This document shows positions 49,964 to 58,157 of a stretch of 64,000 bases of DNA, one piece after another (positions within the stretch are counted from its first letter, which is position 1; each line of letters opens with the position of its first letter). The notes below the pieces were generated by a model that saw only the letters and a list, made by a program, of their open reading frames with translations, searched no databases and was not told the DNA's origin. Source of the DNA: RAM1 sp050247515 (lineage in GTDB: Bacteria > Pseudomonadota > Gammaproteobacteria > Burkholderiales > Burkholderiaceae_C). The DNA is taken from positions 124,001 to 188,000 of the forward strand of contig JBFWUB010000004.1 in assembly GCA_050247515.1 (NCBI GenBank). Direction: 5' to 3'. The translations under genes and the position numbers were made by a program.

Positions 49964-50266
49964 TCAGCCGCCGATCATGACGGTAAACGCGCCCAGCGCG
50001 ATCGAGCCGCCATGGGCGGTGGAATCGCCCATGCGGGCTGCGGGCTTGCCGCCGATCATGACGGTGGAGGATCCCTGCACGATGCTGTCCGGCGGACCGA
50101 CGCACACGCACATGTCGCCCAAAACCGCGGCAGGCAGGCCGCCGACCAGCACATTGGGTGTGCATGGTCCGTTGATGGGGCCGCCCACATGGGGAATGGG
50201 CGAGGGGATTGCTGGCGTCTGCATGGGGCAGACGTGCATGTCGGTGATTCTGGCGGCAGGCGGCAT
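49964..50266 (-). CDS. PAAR-domain spike tip protein
   Basis: A 100-residue PAAR protein. Repeated Gly-rich motifs are visible (HVGGPINGPCTPNVLVGGLPAAVLGD, then GSSTVMIGGKPAARMGDSTAHGG), with His and Cys residues placed to bind the single tip metal. PAAR proteins cap the VgrG or Gp5 spike of type VI and other contractile injection systems. No toxin extension is present. It follows the Gp5-like gene after 14 bases and these two make up the whole cassette. Confidence 0.82.
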   Translation of the reverse strand: MPPAARITDMHVCPMQTPAIPSPIPHVGGPINGPCTPNVLVGGLPAAVLGDMCVCVGPPDSIVQGSSTVMIGGKPAARMGDSTAHGGSIALGAFTVMIGG

Positions 50267-50280
50267 GGTGTCCACTCCAG

Positions 50281-50658
50281 TCAGTTGATCATGACCATCG
50301 CACCCTTGACGGTCGTGGTGCCTGCCGCCGACAGCTCGGCCGAGGCGTTGCCCTTGGCCACGTAACTGACCTGGGCGGTCTGGTTGATGTTGAGGCCGGT
50401 GTGGACCACATCGGCGCGCGCTGCGGTGGTGACGTTGCCCGTGGCCTGCAGTTGCAGGTTGCCAGCCGTCACGAAGGTCAGGTCCTTGATGCTGGTGATC
50501 GTGATGCCGTCGGGGCCCATTTCGATCTTGTTGCCGTTGATGTCGTGCAGGCACAGCGTCTTGTTGGGGTCGTCGATGACGATCTTGCTGCTGGCGCGCG
50601 TGATGATCGTCACCTTGCCCAGGGCTTCACTGACCTGGACCATGTCTTCAATGGGCAT
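50281..50658 (-). CDS. VgrG/Gp5 C-terminal beta-helix-like protein
   Basis: A 125-residue protein resembling only the spike needle part of VgrG or phage Gp5. Residues 20-70 (KIVIDDPNKTLCLHDINGNKIEMGPDGITITSIKDLTF) match the strand pattern after the OB fold, and the tail ASAELSAAGTTTVKGAMVMIN is the typical VgrG end. The OB fold and the Gp27-like base are absent. GAGGAG precedes ATG 50658. It is paired with the PAAR gene and no other secretion gene is in the window. It may work with baseplate proteins encoded elsewhere. Confidence 0.72.
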   Translation of the reverse strand: MPIEDMVQVSEALGKVTIITRASSKIVIDDPNKTLCLHDINGNKIEMGPDGITITSIKDLTFVTAGNLQLQATGNVTTAARADVVHTGLNINQTAQVSYVAKGNASAELSAAGTTTVKGAMVMIN

Positions 50659-50742
50659 ACGCGCTCCTCTGCTGGCTTTTGTACTGAGGGCGGTTATAGC
50701 AGACGCGGGAGTATCGATCCCATGACGATGGACAAATGAGAA

Positions 50743-50770
50743 AAGGCCCCGCACTTGCGTGCGGGGCCTT
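50743..50770 (-). terminator. Rho-independent terminator after tRNA-Asn
   Basis: A perfect 12-base stem AAGGCCCCGCAC/GTGCGGGGCCTT with loop TTGC. Read on the minus strand it is followed by TTCTC, and it lies 12 bases downstream of the tRNA 3' end. It insulates the tRNA from the spike cassette further down the same strand. Confidence 0.88.
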
Positions 50771-50781
50771 CGGGTTTTCTC

Positions 50782-50857
50782 TGGCTCCTCGACCTGGGCT
50801 CGAACCAGGGACCTACGGATTAACAGTCCGGCGCTCTACCGACTGAGCTATCGAGGA
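50782..50857 (-). tRNA. tRNA-Asn (GTT anticodon)
   Basis: On the minus strand the 76-base sequence starts TCCTCGA and ends TCGAGGA-G-CCA, giving a perfect 7-base acceptor stem and an encoded CCA. D-arm AGCTC...GAGCG, anticodon loop CTGTTAA with anticodon GTT (50824-50822), and TTCGAGC in the T loop are all in place. It is followed by its own terminator and flanks the spike cassette. Confidence 0.97.
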
Positions 50858-50892
50858 ACAGCCTCAGATTATAGCGTCAAATTCGGGCGTTT

Positions 50893-53052
50893 TCACAGGC
50901 TTGCGGTGAACGACAGGCGCAATGTGCGCGCCGCCCCCGGATACAGGTACACATGGCCGAACTGGTAGGGCGATTCTTTCCAGTAGCGCTTGTCAGTCAG
51001 GTTCTCGATGCCCAGCGTCCAGCGGGTCGCGGTGCCGCTGAGCTTGCTGCTGTAGTGCAGGGCGGCGTCCAGTCGCGTCCAGGCGGGCAGGGTGATGGAG
51101 CCGTCGGGCAGCACGGCGCGCTCGCCCTCGCGCGACAGCTGGCCTTGCAGTTCCAGACCTGGCACCGACGAAACCTTCCAGGCGGCCATCGCGCGCAACA
51201 CGTTGTCGGGCACGTTGGTGGGGCGCTTGCCGTTGGTGGCGGGCTCGGCCGTGCTGCCCTGACGTTTGGCATCGATCAGCGTCACCCCGCCACCCAGTCG
51301 CCACGGGCCGCTGGTCCATTGGGCGCTGGCCTCCAGGCCGCGGTGCACGGCCTCGCCGTCATACCGGCCCAGGCAGGGTGTGATGCCAAGCCGGCTGCAG
51401 GCGTCCAGGTTGCTCATGGGGCGCTTGATCTGGAAGGCCGCGACCTGCCAGCCCAGCCCGCCCCGGCCGCCTTTGACGCCCAGCTCCAGCTGTTTCGACT
51501 TGAGCGCTGGCAAGGCCACGCCCGCATTGATGTACTGCGCGGCGCGGTTGGGCACCACCTGCGACTCCACGCCTTCGCCCCAGCTGGCATAGACGGTGGT
51601 GTCGCCATCCAGCTTGTAGCTGGCAGCCAGCCACGGTGTGGTCAGGCCGTCGCTGTACGACGTGGGGCGGGAGCCGTCGGTGCGCACGCTGTCGCGGTCC
51701 AGCCGGGTGTGGCGCAAACCCAGCCAGGTGGTGAAACGCTCGTTCCAGCGGATGGCATCCTGCACGGACATCTCAATGGATTTTTCGTCGCGGTTGGTGC
51801 TTTCGTCCGTGAGCGTGGGATCGGCGGGCACGATGGCCGTGCCCTGCACATTGCCCGTGCCCACATAGTTGAACGCCTGGCGGTTGAAACGGTTGCGTAC
51901 CTTGCTGGTCAGCAGGCCGAATGACAGGTCGTGTGCCAGGGCGCCCGTGCTGAGTCTGCCTTTCAGGCTCACGGCCGCAGCCTGCAGGCGGCGGCGCTCG
52001 CCTTCGCTGCGGAAGTCATAGAAATCAAACGTGCCGTTGGCGCAGTAGCGGTCAAAGTTGCCCTCGGCGCCGCAGCCGAATGCATAGGCCAGTCGGTCAT
52101 CGGTCTTGAGCGCCTGGCTGCCCAGCTGGGCCGACCAGCGCCACTGGCTGTTGATGACCTGCTCGAACCGGAGGGTGCCGGTGAACGCGTCGAATTCGGA
52201 CGGCAGCGACCAGGCCTGGTTGTTCAGGTTCAAGCGCGGGTCCACGGCGGCGGGCAGCGTGGCGCCCAACAGGCTGAAGCCGGCCTGGCTGGGCTGGCGC
52301 TTGTGGCTCCATTCGATTTCCGCCTCCAGCACGCTGTCGCGGTTGATGCGCCAGTCTGTGGCCAGCGCCAGCACCTGCCGCTCGCCGTCCAGCGCGCGCG
52401 TCACGGGACGCAGTTGCTCGGCGGCCAGGTTCAGGCGGTAGCCGAAAGCGCGGTCTGTGCCAAAGCGCCCGCCCAGGTCGGCGGCCGCCAGCACGCTGGC
52501 GCGGCTGGTGGCTTCCAGCCGCACTTCGCGCAGGTCCTGCTGCGTGGGGCGCTTGACCACATAGTTCACCAGCCCGCCGGGCGCGCTGGTGCCGGCCTGG
52601 ATGCCGCTGGTGCCCTTGAGGATTTCAATGCGCTCCTTGTTGTCCAGGGGGATGGACGTTTCGGCGCTGATCGGCAGGCCTTCACGGCGGTAATTGAAGC
52701 GGTTGTCCAGGGTGAAGCCGCGAATGCTCAGGTAGTCCCAGTAGCCGGGCGAGTTGTAGGCGTCGGTGACCGACGCGTCAAACTGCGTGAGGTCGGCCAG
52801 CCGGCGCGCGCCGCTTTGCTGCAGCTGCTCGCGGCTGACCACGGTGGCCGAGATCGGCACTTCCTTGAGCGGCACGTCGCCAAAACCGGTGACGTCGGCC
52901 TGAGGCGCGGCAGTGCTGTCGTTGACCGTCACCGGCTTGAGCGTGGCGTCCTGGGCCCACAGCGGGCTGCTGGCCAGCACGGTGGTGGCCAGGGCGGACG
53001 TGATGCGGTTCAAAGGCCACTGGGGCCGGTAAATTGGCGTTTGGTTTGCCAT
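50893..53052 (-). CDS. TonB-dependent outer membrane receptor under TPP riboswitch control
   Basis: A 719-residue receptor: signal peptide ending SSPLWAQ near residue 34, a TonB-box region (LKPVTVND), a plug domain at about 55-165 (VPISATVVSREQLQQSGARRLADL, IEILKGTSGIQAGTSAPGGLVNYVVKRP), and a 22-strand barrel ending in the outer membrane signature RLSFTASL. By sequence it is the siderophore-receptor type. However, a TPP riboswitch sits in its leader, so the likely cargo is thiamine, its phosphates or a precursor, or a thiamine-regulated metal chelate. ATG at 53052 has a GGAAG site in the loop of a small hairpin. Confidence 0.88.
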   Translation of the reverse strand: MANQTPIYRPQWPLNRITSALATTVLASSPLWAQDATLKPVTVNDSTAAPQADVTGFGDVPLKEVPISATVVSREQLQQSGARRLADLTQFDASVTDAYNSPGYWDYLSIRGFTLDNRFNYRREGLPISAETSIPLDNKERIEILKGTSGIQAGTSAPGGLVNYVVKRPTQQDLREVRLEATSRASVLAAADLGGRFGTDRAFGYRLNLAAEQLRPVTRALDGERQVLALATDWRINRDSVLEAEIEWSHKRQPSQAGFSLLGATLPAAVDPRLNLNNQAWSLPSEFDAFTGTLRFEQVINSQWRWSAQLGSQALKTDDRLAYAFGCGAEGNFDRYCANGTFDFYDFRSEGERRRLQAAAVSLKGRLSTGALAHDLSFGLLTSKVRNRFNRQAFNYVGTGNVQGTAIVPADPTLTDESTNRDEKSIEMSVQDAIRWNERFTTWLGLRHTRLDRDSVRTDGSRPTSYSDGLTTPWLAASYKLDGDTTVYASWGEGVESQVVPNRAAQYINAGVALPALKSKQLELGVKGGRGGLGWQVAAFQIKRPMSNLDACSRLGITPCLGRYDGEAVHRGLEASAQWTSGPWRLGGGVTLIDAKRQGSTAEPATNGKRPTNVPDNVLRAMAAWKVSSVPGLELQGQLSREGERAVLPDGSITLPAWTRLDAALHYSSKLSGTATRWTLGIENLTDKRYWKESPYQFGHVYLYPGAARTLRLSFTASL

Positions 53053-53130
53053 GACGTTTTGTCTTCCAACGTAATGGCAGGTCGGCTTGCTGGGCGGCAA
53101 GTTGCCCGCGAGAAGTGGGCGCCACCGGAG

Positions 53131-53224
53131 AGCTTGCTTCCCTGCGCGAGGATTACCTCAATCAGGTTCAAAGGGACTTTCTCAGTCGCCGGCCCTGGCA
53201 GGCCGGCAACACCCCTAGCGGATG
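53131..53224 (-). ncRNA. TPP riboswitch (THI element)
   Basis: Read on the minus strand, the conserved THI box order is complete: CTAGGGGTG (53218-53210), a variable hairpin GCCGGCC/GGCCGGC, CTGAGA (53185-53180), CCCTTTGAACCTGAT (ending 53161), GGTAATCC (53157-53150) and GCGCAGGGAAGC. It lies about 80 bases upstream of the TonB receptor start. A small hairpin ACGTT/AACGT (53072-53054) puts the Shine-Dalgarno in its loop just before the ATG, so control may be at translation. Confidence 0.9.
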
Positions 53225-53251
53225 CGCGCTCTTGCGAACGCGGTGCGAAGT

Positions 53252-54352
53252 TTAATCGAAGACCGGTGACTCCACGCCCAGCACCTTGTGAAGCTTGGGG
53301 GACGTGGTGGTGTATTGCAGGTGGATTTTCTTGTCCGGAAAGACAAAGGGGGCGGCACCAAAGGCGGCCAGCGCGCACTCATGAAAGCCGCTCAGGATCA
53401 GCTTTTTCTTGCCCGGGTAGGTGTTGATGTCGCCCACGGCAAAGATGCCGGGCACGCTGGTTGAAAATTTTTCGGTGTCCACCACCAGCTGTTTGCGCTC
53501 GATGTCCAGGCCCCATTCGGCGATGGGCCCGAGTTTGGGGGACAGGCCAAAGAACACCAGGAGCATGTCCAGCGGCACCACGCGGGTCACGGCATCTGCG
53601 CCCGTGACCTTCACGCCGGTCAGCTTGCCGTCCTTTTCATCGTAGCCGGTCACCTGGCCCACGATGAACTGCATTTCAAGGGCGTCGCACAAGGCACGCA
53701 TTTTGGCCACGCTGGCCGGCGCTGCCTGGAAGCCGTCGCGGCGGTGCACCAGGATGACGCTTTCGGCCTTGTGGGGGCCGTCAGCCGCGAAATTCAGCGC
53801 CCAGTCCAGCGCGGAGTCACCACCACCCACAATGACCAGGTTGCGGCCGGCAAAGTCGGCCGGATTCCTGACCCGGTAAAACAGCTGGGACCCGTCGAAT
53901 TTTTCCAGGCCTTCCACCTTGAGCATGCGTGGCTCGAAGGCGCCCACACCGGCCGCGATGAACACGGTCCGGGCGAGGAACCGCGTTCCGCGCGAGGTCT
54001 GCAGCGCAAACCGGCCGTCGTCCTGCTTTTGCACCTGGGTGACGGTCTGGCCCAGATGGAAGGTCGCGCCAAAAGGCTCGATCTGCTTGAGCAACGCGTC
54101 AGTCAGCTCCTGGCCGGTGCACACCGGTATGGCCGGTATGTCGTAAATCGGCTTGTCAGGGTACAGCTCCACCGGCTGGCCGCCCGGGTAGGCGAGCGAA
54201 TCGATCACGTGCGCCTTGATCTCCAGCAGGCCCAGTTCAAACACCTGGAACAGGCCCACCGGCCCGGCACCGATGATGACCGCGTCGGTCTCGATCGGGC
54301 CGTCATGGATGACGGCGGTGGTGATCACTTCCTGGCCGGGCTGGAGGTTCAT
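53252..54352 (-). CDS. Ferredoxin-NADP+ reductase, thioredoxin reductase-like (type 2)
   Basis: A 366-residue flavoprotein with two dinucleotide-binding folds: FAD motif DAVIIGAGPVGLFQVFELGL (about 24-43) and NADP motif LVIVGGGDSALDWALNF (about 170-186); the second FAD motif is GIFAVGDINTYPG. There is no CxxC, so it is the TrxR-like ferredoxin reductase and not a thioredoxin reductase. It probably reduces the FdxA ferredoxin encoded directly upstream, six bases before. The pair may feed electrons to sulfite reductase of the nearby cys operon. Confidence 0.9.
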   Translation of the reverse strand: MNLQPGQEVITTAVIHDGPIETDAVIIGAGPVGLFQVFELGLLEIKAHVIDSLAYPGGQPVELYPDKPIYDIPAIPVCTGQELTDALLKQIEPFGATFHLGQTVTQVQKQDDGRFALQTSRGTRFLARTVFIAAGVGAFEPRMLKVEGLEKFDGSQLFYRVRNPADFAGRNLVIVGGGDSALDWALNFAADGPHKAESVILVHRRDGFQAAPASVAKMRALCDALEMQFIVGQVTGYDEKDGKLTGVKVTGADAVTRVVPLDMLLVFFGLSPKLGPIAEWGLDIERKQLVVDTEKFSTSVPGIFAVGDINTYPGKKKLILSGFHECALAAFGAAPFVFPDKKIHLQYTTTSPKLHKVLGVESPVFD

Positions 54353-54358
54353 CGGTTC

Positions 54359-54688
54359 TCAGCGCACCAGTTCCGACAGCTTGCCGGTCTTGTCTTTCCA
54401 GTCGTCGGCATCGGGCAGCGGTTGCTTGCGCTTGGTGATGCTCTTCCAGTCCGACAGCTTGGCCAGGTCGGCGTTGAGCTGGATGAAAGCGATCTGGTCG
54501 GGCGGAACGTCTTCCTCGGCGTAGATCGCGTTGACCGGGCATTCGGGGATGCACACGGCGCAGTCGATGCACTCGTCCGGGTCAATCGTGAGGAAGTTCG
54601 GACCTTCGCGGAAACAATCCACGGGGCAGACGTCCACGCAGTCGGTGTATTTGCAGCGGATACAGGCTTCGGTGACAACGTGAGTCAT
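54359..54688 (-). CDS. fdxA: Seven-iron ferredoxin FdxA
   Basis: A 109-residue ferredoxin of the [3Fe-4S][4Fe-4S] type. The first set is Cys9, Cys17, Cys21-Pro with the extra Cys12; the second set is Cys40-x2-Cys43-x2-Cys46-x3-Cys50-Pro (CIDCAVCIPECP). The long C-terminal extension (residues 60-109) is typical of the Azotobacter FdI/FdxA group. The gene is upstream of the ferredoxin-NADP reductase, and the two form a small operon. Confidence 0.95.
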   Translation of the reverse strand: MTHVVTEACIRCKYTDCVDVCPVDCFREGPNFLTIDPDECIDCAVCIPECPVNAIYAEEDVPPDQIAFIQLNADLAKLSDWKSITKRKQPLPDADDWKDKTGKLSELVR

Positions 54689-54739
54689 TTGGATTTTTCG
54701 TGTGGTCGGTACAAACCCTTGATTTTATTGGGTTTCCGT

Positions 54740-54767
54740 CCACGCGGCCCTGATGGTAGCCGCGTGG
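54740..54767 (-). terminator. Hairpin between cysN and fdxA (possible terminator)
   Basis: A perfect 9-base stem CCACGCGGC/GCCGCGTGG with a 10-base loop lies in the 102-base gap between the cysN stop and the fdxA start. There is no T tract after it on the minus strand, so it may be a weak terminator, a pause site or an mRNA-stabilising structure. Confidence 0.4.
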
Positions 54768-54790
54768 GTCAAAGGGTCGATTGACAAGGG

Positions 54791-56095
54791 TCAACGAATC
54801 AGCGCGGCACCCGACGTTTTATGGGTGGCGGTATCGACCAGCACCAGCGCGCCCAGCACGCGTGAGCGGGCATAGGGCAGGGCGGCCAGCGGCTCCTGCA
54901 AGGCCAGCTCAATATGTCCAATGGCGTTGGGCGGCAACTGGTCGGCGTCTTCCTCGGCCAGTGTGTTCACGTCCAGCCGGTGCACGATGCGGCGTACCTT
55001 GGCCTTGACCCAGCGGTGGCCATGCATCGCCCAGTACACACGCCCGGCCACCAGCGGCTCGTCGTCCAGCCAGGCCACGGTGACCTGGACATCGCGCAGG
55101 GGCCGGATGGATGACTCGTCGGACTCGGCAGCGTTGGCCAGCAGCCAGTCGCCGCGTGAGACGTCCACCTCGCGGTCCAGCACGATGCCGGCGCTGTGGC
55201 CGGCCAGCACGGGGTGCGGCTGGCGTACATGGTCCAGCACCTGGGCCACGCGGGCGGTCTGGCCGCCTGGCATGACCTTCACGGCCTGGCCGGGCTGCAC
55301 GCCACCGGTGGCCACGCGGCCCCAGAACATGCGGCGGCCCTGGGTGGTGTCCGCCGATGAGGAAAACTTTTCCACCCACTGCACGGGAAAGGAAAACGCT
55401 TCGGTCGTGTCGGCGGGCGTGGCGGGTAGTTGCTCCAGCAGCGCCAGCAGGGCGGGGCCCTGGTAGCCGGCCCAGCCGGGCTCGGCGCTCACCACGTTGA
55501 AACCCTTGAGCGCGGAAATCGGCACGATGGCGCGCACGGCAATGCCGGCAGCACCGGCGAACGCCTGCAGCGCGGCGCTGATGTGGGCAAAGGCCAGCGC
55601 CGGGTCGGCCACGGCGTCCAGCTTGTTCACTGCGAACACGATGGACGGCACGCGCAGCAGGTTGACCAGCAGCGAATGGCGGCGGGTTTGCGGCAGCAGC
55701 TCCAGATGCGGGTTCTGCCAGTCGAGCTTGGTGGCGTCCACCAGCACCACGGCAGCGTCGGCGCTGGAGGCCGCCGTGACCATGTTGCGGGTGTACTGCT
55801 CGTGGCCCGGCGCGTCGCCGATGATGAACTTGCGCACGGGCGTGGCGAAGTAGCGGTAGGCCACATCGATGGTGATGCCTTGTTCACGCTCGGCGCTCAG
55901 GCCATCGGTCAGCAGGGCCAGATCGGTTTCACCGGCGCGCTGCACGCCGGCCAGCTGGTCCTGCAGGACGGATTTGCTGTCCACAAGCAGCCGGCCGATC
56001 AGCGTGCTCTTGCCGTCGTCCACCGACCCGCAGGTGATGAAGCGCAGCGCCGTGCTGATGTCGGATTTAAGGTGTTCCACGTGTGCGGCGCCCAT
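54791..56095 (-). CDS. cysN: Sulfate adenylyltransferase subunit 1 (GTPase subunit)
   Basis: A 434-residue GTPase that drives CysD-catalysed APS formation. GTP-binding motifs: GSVDDGKSTLIGRLL (about 24-38), DAPGHEQYTRNM and NKLD, followed by EF-Tu-like beta-barrel domains. It is somewhat shorter than the E. coli protein and has no fused APS kinase (CysC) domain. The ATG at 56095 shares one base with the cysD stop (TGATG). It is the last gene of the cysI-DUF934-cysH-cysD-cysN unit. Confidence 0.94.
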   Translation of the reverse strand: MGAAHVEHLKSDISTALRFITCGSVDDGKSTLIGRLLVDSKSVLQDQLAGVQRAGETDLALLTDGLSAEREQGITIDVAYRYFATPVRKFIIGDAPGHEQYTRNMVTAASSADAAVVLVDATKLDWQNPHLELLPQTRRHSLLVNLLRVPSIVFAVNKLDAVADPALAFAHISAALQAFAGAAGIAVRAIVPISALKGFNVVSAEPGWAGYQGPALLALLEQLPATPADTTEAFSFPVQWVEKFSSSADTTQGRRMFWGRVATGGVQPGQAVKVMPGGQTARVAQVLDHVRQPHPVLAGHSAGIVLDREVDVSRGDWLLANAAESDESSIRPLRDVQVTVAWLDDEPLVAGRVYWAMHGHRWVKAKVRRIVHRLDVNTLAEEDADQLPPNAIGHIELALQEPLAALPYARSRVLGALVLVDTATHKTSGAALIR

Positions 56096-57027
56096 CAGAA
56101 GTACCCATCCTTTTTGCGTTTTTCCATGGAGGCATCGGACGTTTTGTCGTCCATGCGCGTTGCGCCGCGCTCGCTCACGTCGGCGGCCAGGGTTTCGATC
56201 ACGACCTCGGCAGCGGTGGCGGCCGGGCTGTCCACCGGGCACGTGCAGGTGATGTCGCCCACGGTGCGAAAACGCACGGTGCGCGTCTGCACCGTTTCGC
56301 CATCGCGCGGCGGGGTCAGGTCCGTCACCGGTACCAGCAGGCCCTTGCGTTCCACCACCTGGCGCTGATGCGCGTAGTAAATGGACGGCAGCGCCACATG
56401 CTCGCGCTCGATGTACTGCCACACGTCCAGCTCGGTCCAGTTGGAAATCGGGAACACGCGAAAGTGCTCGCCGGGCTGCAGGCGGGTGTTGAACAGTGTC
56501 CACAGCTCGGGCCGCTGCGCCTTGGGCTGCCACTGGCCAAAGCTGTCGCGGTGGCTGAAGATGCGTTCCTTGGCCCGGGCCTTTTCCTCGTCGCGGCGGG
56601 CGCCGCCGATCAGCGCGTCAAAGCGGAATTCGTCAATCGCCTCCAGCAGCGTCACCGACTGGTGCACGTTGCGGCTCTCGCCAGGGTGTGCCAGGCGCAC
56701 GGTGCCGCGCTTCATGGAATCTTCCACACTGCGCACGATCAGCTCGGCGCCCAGCTCCTTTGCGCGGAAGTCGCGGAAATCGGTCACTTCCCGGAAGTTG
56801 TGGCCCGTGTCGATCATCAGCAGCGGGTAGGGGATGCGGCCTTTGCCAAAGGCCTTTTCGGCGCACTTGAGCAGCACCAGGGAGTCCTTGCCGCCCGAGA
56901 ACAGCAGCGTGGGCCGCTCGAACGTGGCGGCCACTTCGCGCAGGATGAAGATGGTTTCCTCTTCGAGCGCGTCCAGGTGGCGGTTGCTCAGGTGCGTGAG
57001 CAGTTGGGGTTCTGTGCGGGCGTTCAT
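56095..57027 (-). CDS. cysD: Sulfate adenylyltransferase subunit 2 (PP-loop ATPase)
   Basis: A 310-residue subunit that forms APS from sulfate and ATP. The PP-loop SGGKDSLVLL is near residue 45; the conserved IGGARRDEEKARAKERIFS and FPISNWTELDVWQYI confirm CysD. It works in complex with CysN. ATG at 57027 overlaps the cysH stop (ATGA). Confidence 0.96.
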   Translation of the reverse strand: MNARTEPQLLTHLSNRHLDALEEETIFILREVAATFERPTLLFSGGKDSLVLLKCAEKAFGKGRIPYPLLMIDTGHNFREVTDFRDFRAKELGAELIVRSVEDSMKRGTVRLAHPGESRNVHQSVTLLEAIDEFRFDALIGGARRDEEKARAKERIFSHRDSFGQWQPKAQRPELWTLFNTRLQPGEHFRVFPISNWTELDVWQYIEREHVALPSIYYAHQRQVVERKGLLVPVTDLTPPRDGETVQTRTVRFRTVGDITCTCPVDSPAATAAEVVIETLAADVSERGATRMDDKTSDASMEKRKKDGYF

Positions 57028-57770
57028 GCAGCCACCTTTTCATTGGATTCGTTGTTCTTCACGTGCAGGCCGCATTCCTTGGCCGCTTCGTCTTCCCACC
57101 ACCAGCGCCCGGCGCGAAAGTCCTCGCCCAGGCTGATGGCGCGCGTGCACGGTGCGCAGCCGATGCTGGGGAAGAACTCGTCATGCAGCGGGTTGTAGTC
57201 CACACCGTTGACGCTGATGTAGTGCCAGACGTCGCCCCAGGTCCAGGCCGACAGCGGGTTGAACTTGACGCGGCCGGTCTTGCCCTCGTCGCTGGTGTCG
57301 ATCAGCGGCACGTCGGCGCGGGCCTGCGACTGTTCCTTGCGCAGGCCGGTGATCCAGGCGCGTTGGCCCGCCAGTGCACGCTCCAGCGGTTCCATCTTGC
57401 GGATGTGGCAGCAGGCCTTGCGCAGCTCAATGCTCCTGTACATCGCATCCTTGCCTTCACGGCCCACGAACTGGATGACGGATTCATTGACCGGCTGGTA
57501 CACCTGCACCGGCGCGCGCGACTTGGCCCGGGTGCGCTCCAGCAGCGCCAGCGTCTGCGGGTGCAGCATGCCGGTTTCCAGCACGAACACCGGGATGTCC
57601 AGGCCGAGGCTGTTGATCAGGTGGGTGATTACCACGTCCTCGGCGCCAAGACTGGATGCCTGTTTGACGGGGGCGTAGGCGGTGGCGGCCCGGCGCAGCA
57701 GGGCCTTGGTCTCCGCCAGCTTCAGTTCGAAGTCTTTGGACGGCCGTGCGTTGAGTTCAATAGCGCCCAT
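57024..57770 (-). CDS. cysH: Adenylylsulfate (APS) reductase
   Basis: A 248-residue PAPS/APS reductase that reduces activated sulfate to sulfite. The two cysteine pairs of the [4Fe-4S]-containing APS-specific class are present: ACCHIRK near residue 135 and GCAPCTRA near 220. With no cysC (APS kinase) in the operon, this implies that the pathway runs through APS rather than PAPS. The start is ATG 57770; a TTG two codons upstream also exists. The end overlaps cysD. Confidence 0.94.
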   Translation of the reverse strand: MGAIELNARPSKDFELKLAETKALLRRAATAYAPVKQASSLGAEDVVITHLINSLGLDIPVFVLETGMLHPQTLALLERTRAKSRAPVQVYQPVNESVIQFVGREGKDAMYRSIELRKACCHIRKMEPLERALAGQRAWITGLRKEQSQARADVPLIDTSDEGKTGRVKFNPLSAWTWGDVWHYISVNGVDYNPLHDEFFPSIGCAPCTRAISLGEDFRAGRWWWEDEAAKECGLHVKNNESNEKVAA

Positions 57771-57772
57771 GC

Positions 57773-58147
57773 TCAAGCCGCCTTTGCAAAGTGGGGTGCG
57801 GTGTTGACCGCGTCACCCTGGTAGTACGCCGGGTAGTGCCTGAGCAGTTGCTCGCCGAGCGCCAGGTCCTGGTCTTCACGCAGTACCGCGCTGGAAAAGC
57901 CCGTGCGCTGCATTTGCGCCAGCTGGTCCACCAGCACGTCGCCCGTTGCGCGGATGTCGCCGGCAAAGCCCAGGCGGCGGCGCAGCAGGAAGGCCTGGCT
58001 GTAGGCGCGCCCGTCGGTGAACTTGGGGAACTGCAGCTCAATGCGCTCCACGCCATCCAGCAGCAGCTCCAGCGGGCTGGCGTCGTTGGCCAGCGTGATC
58101 ACCTTGCCGGCGGTGCTGGCCTGCTCAGCGGATTTGATCAGTTTCAT
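57773..58147 (-). CDS. DUF934 protein (predicted sulfite-reduction accessory)
   Basis: A 124-residue protein of DUF934/COG3749, a small family nearly always encoded in cys operons next to sulfite reductase. Conserved stretches are LELQFPKFTDGRAYSQAFLLRRRLGFAGDIRATGDVLVDQL and the GEQLLRHYPAYYQGD tail. Its biochemical role is not established; it contains no cofactor motif I recognise. It sits between cysI (10 bases) and cysH (2 bases), so it is certainly part of the operon. Confidence 0.9.
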   Translation of the reverse strand: MKLIKSAEQASTAGKVITLANDASPLELLLDGVERIELQFPKFTDGRAYSQAFLLRRRLGFAGDIRATGDVLVDQLAQMQRTGFSSAVLREDQDLALGEQLLRHYPAYYQGDAVNTAPHFAKAA

Positions 58148-58157
58148 GGTGCGGTCC

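Noticed and set aside
49964..50700. A prophage remnant around the spike and PAAR genes
   Set aside because: No integrase, terminase, capsid or tail genes and no clear attachment repeats are visible; only the two spike genes are present.
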